64,000 bases of DNA from UBA7672 sp965279085 (GTDB lineage Bacteria; Pseudomonadota; Alphaproteobacteria; Caulobacterales; Hyphomonadaceae): positions 3,286,001-3,350,000 of the forward strand of contig OZ257149.1 of the NCBI GenBank assembly GCA_965279085.1, in the 5' to 3' direction. Position numbers and translations under genes: made by a program. The notes under the pieces were generated by a model. The model did no database searches. It worked only from the letters and a program-made list of their open reading frames with translations, and had not been told where the DNA came from. This document shows, piece after piece, positions 15,287-23,157 of the stretch. The stretch's first letter is position 1. Each line of letters opens with the position of its first letter.

Positions 15287-16291
15287 ATGACAGGCATGCG
15301 TCTCAGAAAGCCAGGGGGCCTGGAAAATATCTCTGCGGGCATCGCCGCGGCGGCTGCGCCGGGACCAGGCGAGATTACCGTGCGGCTGCACGCGTCTTCG
15401 GTCAACTTCCACGACTATCTCGTCGTGACAGGCAAGATCCCGGTCGAGGACGAACGCATCCCGATGTCGGATGGCGCAGGCGTTGTTACCGCGGTCGGCG
15501 CTCGCGTCACCGAGTTTTCGGTTGGAGACAATGTGGTCTCCACGTTCTTTCCCGACTGGCATGGCGGCGAGCCGACCGTCGAGCTTCTTCGCGCCGTTCC
15601 CGGCGACCGCGCCGACGGCTATGCGCGCGAGACTGTCACAGCGCCGGCGACGTCCTTCACCAGAGCGCCCAAAGGATATTCGCACGCGGAGGCGGCGACG
15701 CTTACCTGCGCAGGCCTGACGGCGTGGCGGGCGCTCGTCGTCAACGGAAACCTCAAGGCAGGCGATGTCGTGCTGACGCAGGGGACGGGCGGTGTGTCGA
15801 TCTTTGCGCTGCAGCTGGCGAAGGCCGCGGGCGCGATCGTGATTTCCACGACATCGAACGCGGACAAGGCGGCACGGCTGAAGACGCTCGGCGCTGATCA
15901 CGTGATCAATTACAAGGAAGACACGGAGTGGGGCCGCACCGCCAAGAAACTCACCGGCGGACGTGGCGTCGATCACGTCGTGGAAATCGGCGGCGCTGGA
16001 ACCATCGAACAATCGATACGTGCGAGCAGGCTCGGCGGCCACATCTCACTGATCGGCGTGCTGGCCGGCTACGCCGGTCCGATCAACACGGCCCTGCTCA
16101 TGAGCATGCAGATCCGGCTCATTGGAATCACCGTTGGCGCGCGCCAGCACCAGCAGGACATGATCCGCGCCATCGATGCCAACGGCATCAAGCCGGTACT
16201 CGATCAGTCATTCACGCTGGACAAGCTCGCCGACGCATTCCGGCGGCAGGAATCAAACCGGCATTTCGGCAAGATCGTTCTGGAATGGTGA
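15287..16291 (+). CDS. Medium-chain NAD(P)-dependent alcohol dehydrogenase / quinone oxidoreductase-like
   Basis: 334 residues of the MDR superfamily. The GroES-like N-terminal part has VRLHASSVNFHDYLVVTGK and the loop ERIPMSDGAGVVTAVGARVTEFSVGDNV. The Rossmann part has VLTQGTGGVSIFALQLAKAAGA and TLGADHVINYKE. The usual catalytic zinc cysteine is Asn/Phe here (SVNFHDY), so it is of the zinc-free quinone-oxidoreductase class. The substrate is unknown. The ATG at 15287 has AAGGAA 7-12 bases upstream. The 181 bases before it hold no other gene. Confidence 0.87.
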   Translation: MTGMRLRKPGGLENISAGIAAAAAPGPGEITVRLHASSVNFHDYLVVTGKIPVEDERIPMSDGAGVVTAVGARVTEFSVGDNVVSTFFPDWHGGEPTVELLRAVPGDRADGYARETVTAPATSFTRAPKGYSHAEAATLTCAGLTAWRALVVNGNLKAGDVVLTQGTGGVSIFALQLAKAAGAIVISTTSNADKAARLKTLGADHVINYKEDTEWGRTAKKLTGGRGVDHVVEIGGAGTIEQSIRASRLGGHISLIGVLAGYAGPINTALLMSMQIRLIGITVGARQHQQDMIRAIDANGIKPVLDQSFTLDKLADAFRRQESNRHFGKIVLEW

Positions 16292-16508
16292 TACACGACG
16301 GTTGAATGGATGCGAGCGAAAGGCCGCAGACGTTGCACCGCCGCAGGCTTGTGATCTGATCGTGACTCTTGAACAGAGGCAACGGAGCGAACGGCTGCTT
16401 TCGGCGAAGTCTCGCCGTTGCCGATCGGCGTGATCTCCCGGTCCGTGTCCCCGTCGAACCATGATGGCGTGCTTGCCGGTGTTCGCGGCTACCCCGGCGG
16501 TCCGGAGA

Positions 16509-17246
16509 TCAGTGCTTGGTGCGGCGGGGTGGGCGGGGGCGGTTGGCGGCGGCGATGCGGAGGGGCACGCGGGTTGCGGGGCGGGGTTTTGATTTCTTCG
16601 CTGGGCGTTTCGGCTTTGTCGCCTTTGCACGGGCGGCTTTCGGTTTTGCGCTGCTCGGCTTCGCAACTGGCCAGCGGCCGGTCTGTTCTTCCCAGTGGGC
16701 GCGGCAGAGGGAGACGTACATGGATTTCTCGATGCCGACCTGATCGCCTGTCGTCAGCGCGCGGCCGTCGGCGGTCTGGCGGACGACCATCGTAGCCTTG
16801 CGGCCGCAATGGCAGATGGTGCGGATCTCGCGCAGCGAGTCGGCGATGGCGAGAAGTTCGGCGGAACCCTCGAACAGCTCGCCGCGGAAATCGGTGCGCA
16901 GGCCGTAACACAGCACGGGGATGCTGAACCGGTCGGCGATGCGCGCGAGTTGCCAGACCTGATCCTTCGTCAGGAACTGCGCCTCGTCGACGAAGATGCA
17001 GTCGATCTTCTTCCTTTTCTGCTCGCGCATGATCCAGGCGTGAAGGTCGTCGGCCTGGCTGTAAAGGCAGGCCTTCGCGTTGATGCCGATGCGCGAGGTG
17101 ATGCGGCCTTCGTCCGTCGTGGCGTAGAGCGAGGACGTGAAGAGGAGCGTGCGCATGCCGCGCTCGTGGTAGTTCCACGAGGCCTGCAGGAGGACGGTCG
17201 ACTTGCCGGCGTTCATCGCGGCGTAGGAAAAATAGAGCTTCGACAT
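16509..17246 (-). CDS. tdk: Thymidine kinase with basic C-terminal tail
   Basis: 245 residues. Type II thymidine kinase salvages thymidine with ATP. P-loop AAMNAGKS at residues 9-16, Walker-B-like CIFVDEAQFL, lasso region and the zinc ligands ICHCG and LCRAH are all present, so the catalytic core (about 195 residues) is complete. The last 50 or so residues are unusual: a run rich in Lys, Arg, Pro and Ala (KPKAARAKATKPKRPAKK and onward), not part of the usual enzyme. It may bind nucleic acid or be an evolutionary tail without function. It starts about 200 bases from the end of the TonB receptor transcript, whose terminator separates them. Confidence 0.92.
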   Translation of the reverse strand: MSKLYFSYAAMNAGKSTVLLQASWNYHERGMRTLLFTSSLYATTDEGRITSRIGINAKACLYSQADDLHAWIMREQKRKKIDCIFVDEAQFLTKDQVWQLARIADRFSIPVLCYGLRTDFRGELFEGSAELLAIADSLREIRTICHCGRKATMVVRQTADGRALTTGDQVGIEKSMYVSLCRAHWEEQTGRWPVAKPSSAKPKAARAKATKPKRPAKKSKPRPATRVPLRIAAANRPRPPRRTKH

Positions 17247-17361
17247 GGGCGGCCTCGCGGGAACTTCGCGAGTTGTGCAGGCCCGGGGCGGCCGCGCCAA
17301 GGCGCCGGATGCGGCAGGGCTTGTCCGAAGCGGCCGGTTTCTGGGGACATCTGCCGGGGGA

Positions 17362-17393
17362 CAAAGAAAAACGCCGGCGGAGGACCGCCGGCG
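17362..17393 (-). terminator. Rho-independent terminator of the TonB receptor gene
   Basis: On the minus strand, CGCCGGCGG and CCGCCGGCG (17372-17380 and 17385-17393) pair perfectly around a 4-base loop and are followed by a T-rich run (17362-17371). It sits about 58 bases after the TonB receptor stop codon. Confidence 0.88.
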
Positions 17394-17451
17394 CTTTGAG
17401 TCTTTGAAGAGGAAGCCGCCCGCCCGGGAAGAGTGGCGGGGGTTCAGCGCC

Positions 17452-20328
17452 CTAGTATTTGTAGCGAGCGCCGATCACGAATTCGCGGCCGGTGTGCTCG
17501 TAGTTGTTGCTGTTCTGACGGGCCGAGCTGATCCAGCGCTCGTCATACTGGTCGGTGAGGTTCAGCGCTTCGAAGGTGAGCGCGAAGTTGTCGTTCAGCT
17601 CGTAGGAGGCGGAGAAGTCGACGTTGAACGTGTCGGCCTTGCCTTCGACGTCGTTGCCGCTCTGCGCCGGGACCAGCGTGAGGTATTCCTCGCGCGAGAC
17701 GCCGGAGAGGCGGGCCTCGAACGGACCGTTCTCGTAGTAGAGGGTCGCGGCGATGGATTTCGGCGAGGTGCCGACGAGAGGCGCCTTGACGTAGCCGGCG
17801 CCGGCCGCCGTCGCGTTGATGATGTACTGGATCTCGCTGTCGATGTCCGTGTAGCTCAGCTGTCCGCCGAAGCCGTCGAATGGCGCCGGCAGGAAGGTGA
17901 ACGGCGTCTGCGCCGTGATCTCGAAGCCCTCGAGTTCACCGCCCGGCGTGTTCGCGAAGGAGGTGACGTCGAACAGTTCGTTGTTCGACACACCCGAAGG
18001 CAGCAGCGAGTCCGGATAGCCGCTCTGGTTGTACGGGATCAGCTGGCGCCGGCGCTGCACGTAGTCGGTGATGTCCTTGTGGAAGAAGGCGACCGCGAAC
18101 AGGGCCTCCGGATAGGGATACCATTCGAACGAGAGGTCGAGGTTGTCCGAACGGTTCGGCGCAACGAACGGGTTGCCGGCGTTGATCGAGAAGCCCGGCG
18201 GCTGCGTGTCGATGGAGCCGCCCGGCGTGAGCGCGGGCAGCGAGGGGCGCGCGACCGTGGAGGCGGCGGCGAAGCGGACGATGAAGTCGTCGACCGGCTC
18301 GACCGAGATGTTGAAGGCCGGCAGCACGTCGTCATACTTGTGTTCGACCGACAGCGGTGCGCCGTTGGAATAGCCCGTCGCGTTCACTTCCGTCTCGACA
18401 TAGCGGACGCCGAGATTGCCGCGGATCGGAACGTTGTAGACGTCGAAGTTGAAGTCGCCCTGGATCCAGAAGCCGGTTGTGGTTTCCTCGGCCGAGCGAT
18501 TCTCGGCGAGGCTGCTGGCGGCGTCGGTGCGGAAGTCGCCGAAGGTGTTGATGCAGTCGCACTCGAAGTCGATCAGCGCGTTGAGCTTGGTGATCGAAGG
18601 AACGAGCCAGGACGTGGGCGTGCCGGTGGGCAGATCCATGCCCGAGCCGAAGCCGGTGAGGACTTCCGAATAGGCGCCGATGCCGGTCGAGCCGAGCGCG
18701 GTGAGCACGCTGGCGGGCAGAGCTTCCGTTGTGCGGCGGGATTCCGTGCCGACGAAGGAGAACTTCTTGTAGGTGCCGCCGCCCTTGAGCGTGAGCCAGT
18801 CGTTGGCGTCGTATTCGAGACGGCCGTCGACGGTTTCGAACTCGTTGATCGCCTTGTTGGGACGCAGGCGGATCAGCGAGGCGTCGCCCAGCGCGGTGGA
18901 CGAGGAAAACGCCCAGTTGGCGGGGTTGGTGACATCGAAGCCGTAGTTGAAGGCCGGCAGGTTGGGGTTTGAGTAGTCGTACGAATAGCCGTCAACGTCG
19001 TAGCGCTCGAACGAGAGCGTGGTCTGGTTCGGGTTGTACTGCACGGCGCGCGTGTGGCCGACGCGGAGTTCGCCGCGCAGGGCGGAGCTGAACTCCTGCT
19101 CGAACAGCAGGGCGTTCTGGAAGAATTCGGTCTCCAGATTGTCGCGGCGCTGTTCAACGCGCAGGTCGACGTCGTTGAATGTGCCTTGCACCAGCGTGTT
19201 GTTGGCGTCGACCGTGCCGGTGAGCAGATCGGTCGAGCGCAGGCCGCTGGCGGCGGTTTCGCGGGCGAAGCTGATCGCCTCGAGGAATTCCTCGTGACGC
19301 TGCTCCTTCAGGTTTGCGTAGAGCAGGTCGTAGGTGATGACGGTGGACTCAAGCGGCTGGTATTGCACCGAGAAGGTGGACCCGAGGCGCTCGCGGTCGT
19401 AGCTGATGCGGCCATAACGCGGGATGCGCGGGTGGGCGGCGTTGTTGGCCGCGGTGGCGGCGGCCGTGCCGGTCAGTGTGCCGCTGGGCGTGTTAATCGG
19501 TCCGGTGATGGTCTGGTAGCAGCGGTTGGCGCCCGCGGCGGTGCCGGAGGTCGGCGGCACGGTAGCGCAGCCATCGGCCGACGGGATGCGGAAACGGCCC
19601 GAGGAAGAGCCTTCTTCGATCGTGTTGCGCTTGGAGTAGGCGATCGAGAAGAGCGCGCCGAGCTGGCCGTCGAGCCAGCGGTCTGAGACCAGGAAGGTCG
19701 TGCGCGGATCGAGGTTCTGGGCGAGATCGTTGTAGGAACCCTGGACGCCGGCGGCCATGGTGAAGCCGTTGTAGTCGAACGGGCGGGCGGTGGTGAGATC
19801 GACGGTGGCGCCGAGAGAGCCTTCCTCGACTTCGGCGGACTGCGACTTCGAGATCTTGATCGAGTTGAACAACTCGGATGCGAAGACGTTGAAGTCGAAG
19901 GCGCGGTTGCGGTTCTGACGGCCGTCGCGGCCACCGGTGGTGGCGAGCGCTTCGAGGCCGTTGAGGCGGACGCGGACGAAGTCGGACGAGAGGCCGCGAA
20001 CGTTGATGGTGCGGCCTTCGCCGCCATCGCGGTCGATCTGGACGCCGGGCACGCGCTGGAGCGATTCAGCGAGGTTGAGATCGGGGAAGTCGGCGATGTC
20101 TTCCGAGGAGATCGAGTCGGAGATGCCGCTGTCGTCGCGCTTGTCTTCGATGGCGGCGGCGAGCGAGCCTCGGAAGCCGGTGATGACGACGACGTCCTCT
20201 TTCTCTTCCTCCGCCGGCGGCTGCGTGTTCTGTGCGATCGCCGTTCCCGCGAAGGCCGTGGTCAGCGCGATCAGCGATGCGCCAAATCCGAGACGCGCCA
20301 GTGCCGCGCGCATGCTCCGTTGAGCCAT
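17452..20328 (-). CDS. TonB-dependent outer-membrane receptor, carbohydrate type
   Basis: 958 residues. Signal peptide to about ASSAQN-like site (LIALTTAFAGTAIAQ), then a TonB-box-like acidic stretch (EEEKEDVVVITGF), the plug domain (SISSEDIADFPDLNLAESLQRVPGVQIDRDGGEGRTINVRG split over residues about 60-110) and a long 22-strand barrel ending GARYKY with the terminal aromatic. It belongs to the large receptor type common in Caulobacter and Xanthomonas for plant oligosaccharide uptake. ATG 20328 has GGAG nearby, and an upstream in-frame extension is not needed. Two palindromic operators lie 124-194 bases upstream, one identical to the lyase operon site, so it probably imports the lyase products. 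A strong terminator follows. Confidence 0.9.
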   Translation of the reverse strand: MAQRSMRAALARLGFGASLIALTTAFAGTAIAQNTQPPAEEEKEDVVVITGFRGSLAAAIEDKRDDSGISDSISSEDIADFPDLNLAESLQRVPGVQIDRDGGEGRTINVRGLSSDFVRVRLNGLEALATTGGRDGRQNRNRAFDFNVFASELFNSIKISKSQSAEVEEGSLGATVDLTTARPFDYNGFTMAAGVQGSYNDLAQNLDPRTTFLVSDRWLDGQLGALFSIAYSKRNTIEEGSSSGRFRIPSADGCATVPPTSGTAAGANRCYQTITGPINTPSGTLTGTAAATAANNAAHPRIPRYGRISYDRERLGSTFSVQYQPLESTVITYDLLYANLKEQRHEEFLEAISFARETAASGLRSTDLLTGTVDANNTLVQGTFNDVDLRVEQRRDNLETEFFQNALLFEQEFSSALRGELRVGHTRAVQYNPNQTTLSFERYDVDGYSYDYSNPNLPAFNYGFDVTNPANWAFSSSTALGDASLIRLRPNKAINEFETVDGRLEYDANDWLTLKGGGTYKKFSFVGTESRRTTEALPASVLTALGSTGIGAYSEVLTGFGSGMDLPTGTPTSWLVPSITKLNALIDFECDCINTFGDFRTDAASSLAENRSAEETTTGFWIQGDFNFDVYNVPIRGNLGVRYVETEVNATGYSNGAPLSVEHKYDDVLPAFNISVEPVDDFIVRFAAASTVARPSLPALTPGGSIDTQPPGFSINAGNPFVAPNRSDNLDLSFEWYPYPEALFAVAFFHKDITDYVQRRRQLIPYNQSGYPDSLLPSGVSNNELFDVTSFANTPGGELEGFEITAQTPFTFLPAPFDGFGGQLSYTDIDSEIQYIINATAAGAGYVKAPLVGTSPKSIAATLYYENGPFEARLSGVSREEYLTLVPAQSGNDVEGKADTFNVDFSASYELNDNFALTFEALNLTDQYDERWISSARQNSNNYEHTGREFVIGARYKY

Positions 20329-20451
20329 TGTGTCCGCTCCCTGTCGTGCGCAGAGCTCGCCTCTCGCGGCCCGTTCATGCTGACAGGCAGGTTCCCCCAC
20401 CTTGCGCTGACACTAGCGATAGCGGCGATGAAACAGGCTCGCAAGAAAAAA

Positions 20452-20465
20452 TGACACCGGTTTCC
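20452..20465. promoter_or_regulatory. ACACCGGT palindromic operator, proximal copy
   Basis: TGACACCGGTTTCC, identical in all 14 bases to the site at 9791-9804 in the lyase/TRAP divergent promoter. It lies 124 bases upstream of the TonB receptor start and just upstream of a T-rich stretch. Confidence 0.65.
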
Positions 20466-20507
20466 ATTTTTTTGATCGAGCGTCCGGAATCGCGCTGTTT
20501 CCGCAAC

Positions 20508-20521
20508 AGACACCGGTTACC
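20508..20521. promoter_or_regulatory. ACACCGGT palindromic operator, distal copy
   Basis: AGACACCGGTTACC, sharing ACACCGGTT and CC with the other two sites. Its centre is 56 bases from the proximal copy, close to a whole number of helical turns, which would allow looping or cooperative binding by a tetrameric regulator (inference). Confidence 0.6.
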
Positions 20522-20569
20522 GTAGGGGTAAAGTGAAGCTAGTTTTCGCGTGTGCGAACAGGCGAGCGT

Positions 20570-21883
20570 TTACGCCGTCGCGGAAGCCTCGGGCATGCTG
20601 CGGCGCCCTTTGAGCACGAAGGCGAGGGCGGCTAGCACGCAGAGGATGCCGGCGCCCTGGAAGGCCAAGGCGTAGGAGCCAAGCTCGGTGCGGATGACAC
20701 CAGCGGTGAGCGCGGCGAAGCCGGCGCCGAGCTGGTGTGCGGCGAAGATCCAGCCGAAGACGAGCGTAGCGCGCGGGCCGAACGCGTCGGCGGTGAGTTT
20801 CACCGTCGGCGGCACGGTGGCGATCCAGTCGAGGCCGTAGAAGACGGCGAAGACGGTGAGCGCGACGGGATCGAAGCCGGAGAGCGGCAGGTAGATGAGC
20901 GAGATGCCGCGCAGGCCGTAGTAAATGAACAGAAGCATGCGCGCGCTGTAGCGGTCGGTGAGCCAGCCGGAGGCGACGGTGCCGACGAAGTTGAAGCCGC
21001 CCATCAGCGCGAGCGTACCGGCGGCGGCGGTCGCGGGGATCAGGTAGTCGCCGCACATCGGGATGAGGTGCATCTGCACGAGCCCGTTGGTGGAGGCGCC
21101 GCAGACGAAGAAGGCGCCGGCGAGAATCCAGAAGACAGGCTTGCGGACAGCGACGGCCAGCGCTTCGAACGGCGCGAGGAAGAGATTGCCTTGCGGCGCA
21201 GGCGCTGGTGCGAGCGGCGCGTCGGACTTGGCGCCGAACGGGCGCAGGCCGACATCGGCGGGATGGTTGCGGATGAAGACGATCACGAGAATCGCGGCCG
21301 CGGCATAGAACACGCCAAGCGCCAGCGTGGCGGTGCGCCAGCCATCGAGATCGACCAGCCACGCCATGAAGGGCAGGAAGACAAGCTGGCCCATGGCTGT
21401 CGCAGCCGAGAGCAGACCGATGACGAGGCCGCGCCGCGTCTCGAACCAGCGGGTCGCGACAGTAGCGGACATCACGAGCGCGGTGAGGCCGGCGGCGAGA
21501 CCGACGGTGACGCCCCACAGGGCGATGAGCTGCCAGAGTTCGATCATCCAGATCGAGACGCCTGTGCCCACGCCGATCAGGACGAGCGAGGTGACGATCA
21601 CGGGCCGGAGGCCGAAGCGGATGAACAGGGCGGCGGCGAAGGGCGCAACGAGGCCGAGCAGGGCGAGGCGCAGGCCCAGCGCGGAGGAAATCTCGGCCTG
21701 CGTCCAGCCGAATTCCATCTGGAGGGGCAGGAGCATGACGCCGACCGATCCGACGGCACCGGCGGCGACGAGTGCGGCCAGGAAAGTCACGGAGGCGACG
21801 ACCCACGCGTAGTGGATGCCGAGCCGCGCGAAAAAGCGGGTGATGGGATCGCCTGCTGGCCGGGCTGCTTCGAGGCTCGCCAT
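20570..21883 (-). CDS. MFS transporter (oxalate/formate antiporter-like)
   Basis: 437 residues with twelve hydrophobic helices and the MFS inter-helix motifs (RFGLRPVIVTSLV after helix 2, WFETRRGLVIGLLSAATAMGQ after helix 4, WLTDRYSARMLLFIYYGLRG after helix 8). The spacing resembles the OFA branch (monocarboxylates, oxalate) but the substrate is not determined. It is divergent from a TetR regulator with two perfect-type operators between them, so control by that repressor is likely. It is followed on the same strand by the TonB receptor after 241 bases that hold the receptor's own operators, so the two are probably regulated separately. Confidence 0.87.
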   Translation of the reverse strand: MASLEAARPAGDPITRFFARLGIHYAWVVASVTFLAALVAAGAVGSVGVMLLPLQMEFGWTQAEISSALGLRLALLGLVAPFAAALFIRFGLRPVIVTSLVLIGVGTGVSIWMIELWQLIALWGVTVGLAAGLTALVMSATVATRWFETRRGLVIGLLSAATAMGQLVFLPFMAWLVDLDGWRTATLALGVFYAAAAILVIVFIRNHPADVGLRPFGAKSDAPLAPAPAPQGNLFLAPFEALAVAVRKPVFWILAGAFFVCGASTNGLVQMHLIPMCGDYLIPATAAAGTLALMGGFNFVGTVASGWLTDRYSARMLLFIYYGLRGISLIYLPLSGFDPVALTVFAVFYGLDWIATVPPTVKLTADAFGPRATLVFGWIFAAHQLGAGFAALTAGVIRTELGSYALAFQGAGILCVLAALAFVLKGRRSMPEASATA

Positions 21884-21920
21884 TGTTATTGTCCGTCTTC
21901 TTCTGGCTGGAAGTCAGCCC

Positions 21921-21940
21921 TATATGACGGGGGTCATATA
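21921..21940. promoter_or_regulatory. TetR-type operator 1
   Basis: TATATGACGGGGGTCATATA is an 8-bp perfect inverted repeat with a 4-bp spacer, midway between the divergent MFS and TetR genes. Half-site length and placement match TetR-family repressor operators. Confidence 0.75.
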
Positions 21941-21980
21941 CTGGCGCAACCGGCGACGACCCGGCTATCCCGCAGGAAAT

Positions 21981-21994
21981 ATGATGAGTATCAT
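21981..21994. promoter_or_regulatory. TetR-type operator 2
   Basis: ATGATGAGTATCAT is a 5-bp perfect inverted repeat with the same 4-bp spacing as operator 1, giving a shared pattern ATGAYNNNNRTCAT. It lies 54 bases before the TetR start, so it may be the autoregulatory site. Confidence 0.55.
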
Positions 21995-22047
21995 GAGATC
22001 GCCTGCCCCGGCCTTGCTGAGGCGGGGTTGCTGAAAGAGTTTCGCTG

Positions 22048-22602
22048 ATGGCCCGCTATTCGAGCGATCACAAGGACAAGACCCGCGCCGCCATCGTGGA
22101 TGCTGCGGCCGAGCGCATACGCTCGGGCGGGTTCGATGCGCTGGGCGTTGCGAGCATCATGGCGGAGGCAGGACTGACGCATGGCGGCTTCTACGCGCAC
22201 TTCCGCTCGCGTGATGCACTACTTGCGGCGGCGGTGGAGCGTTTGTTCGAGAAAGCATGCGAGACGGTGGACTATTTCGACGGCAAGCACGGCGCGAACG
22301 CGCTGGAGAAGTATGTCGACTTCTATCTGTCGCCCCGGCATCGCGATGATGTGGAGCATGGCTGTCCGATACCGGCGTTGACGGGCGAAGCGCGGCGGGC
22401 TGCGCCTGTGGTGCGAGAGGCGTTCGAGGCGGGGCTGGATCGGCTGGCTGAGCGGCTTGGCAAGCTGATGCCTAAAGGCAAGAAGGCGGCGCTGGCGCTG
22501 TTCGCGGAGATGGCCGGCGTGCTGAGCGTGTCGCGCACGCTGGCCGATGCACGGGCTTCAGGCGAGTTGCTCGCGGCGAAGCGGAAGGCGATTGCGGTTT
22601 AA
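22048..22602 (+). CDS. TetR/AcrR-family transcriptional regulator
   Basis: 184 residues. The N-terminal helix-turn-helix (TRAAIVDAAAERIRSGGFDALGVASIMAEAGLTHGGFYAHFRSRDALLAAAVERL broken over residues 9-60) is the classic TetR signature, and the C-terminal part (CPIPALTGEARRAAPVVREAFEAGLD) resembles the effector domain found with YxaF/AcrR-like members. Expected to repress itself and the divergent MFS gene through the two inverted repeats between them; the inducer is unknown. It converges on the cytochrome gene with a gap of 30 bases. Confidence 0.9.
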   Translation: MARYSSDHKDKTRAAIVDAAAERIRSGGFDALGVASIMAEAGLTHGGFYAHFRSRDALLAAAVERLFEKACETVDYFDGKHGANALEKYVDFYLSPRHRDDVEHGCPIPALTGEARRAAPVVREAFEAGLDRLAERLGKLMPKGKKAALALFAEMAGVLSVSRTLADARASGELLAAKRKAIAV

Positions 22603-22632
22603 GCGCCGGGGCGTAGGCCGCAATCGGGGAAG

Positions 22633-23130
22633 CTAGAATCCGCTCTCGACATACTTGGAGACGTCGTCGAGTTCGGCGGCGGAGAGGGCGGCGGCGAGCG
22701 GGGGCATCTTGTCGCCCGAGTTGATCATGCCCTTGGTGATCTTTTCCTTGATCGACGCGTATTCGTGGCCAGCGGTGAGGGCGACGCCCATTTGCGTGCC
22801 GGCGCCGTTCGGGCCGTGGCACATGGCGCACGTGCGCGCGTAGACGGCGGCGCCGTTGGCGAGTTCTTCCTTGGTTGCGCCGGCGGCGGCGGGCGAAGCA
22901 GCAGGCGTTGCCGGCGGCGCGGGTGTGGCGCCCGGCGCTGCCGCGACATCGGTCGGCGGCGTGGAAGACAGCGAGTCCGAGGTGTTCTCGGCGGCGGGAC
23001 CGCTCGGCGCGGTGGGCTCGGCGATCGGAGCGGGCGGCGGGGTTTCCGGCGCGGGCTCGGACGGCGCCGGGTTGCAGGCGGCGAGCGCGATGAACGCAGC
23101 AGCAGTCAGAAGAACGGTATGCAGTTTCAC
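22633..23130 (-). CDS. Cytochrome c lipoprotein with Ala/Pro-rich linker
   Basis: 165 residues. Lipobox ALAAC at about residue 19, then a long Pro/Ala/Thr linker (about 20-85), then a class I cytochrome c domain: AVYARTCAMCHGPNGAGTQMG with CxxCH, a distal Met in DKMPPLAAAL and C-terminal LDDVSKYVESGF. It is a membrane-tethered periplasmic electron carrier; its partner is not evident. It lies 27 bases downstream of the double carboxymuconolactone-decarboxylase-like lipoprotein and may share its transcript, making a pair of periplasmic lipoproteins. Confidence 0.88.
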   Translation of the reverse strand: MKLHTVLLTAAAFIALAACNPAPSEPAPETPPPAPIAEPTAPSGPAAENTSDSLSSTPPTDVAAAPGATPAPPATPAASPAAAGATKEELANGAAVYARTCAMCHGPNGAGTQMGVALTAGHEYASIKEKITKGMINSGDKMPPLAAALSAAELDDVSKYVESGF

Positions 23131-23157
23131 GTCTCGCCTCTCATGTGGTCGCCTGAA

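Noticed and set aside
17362..17393. Terminator for tdk in the same region
   Set aside because: The T-run is downstream of the hairpin only when read on the minus strand from the TonB receptor, so it ends the receptor transcript, not tdk, which lies further left.
17245..18972. 575-codon plus-strand frame opposite the TonB receptor
   Set aside because: Composition rich in Arg, Gly and Val with no motifs; the receptor on the minus strand is certain.
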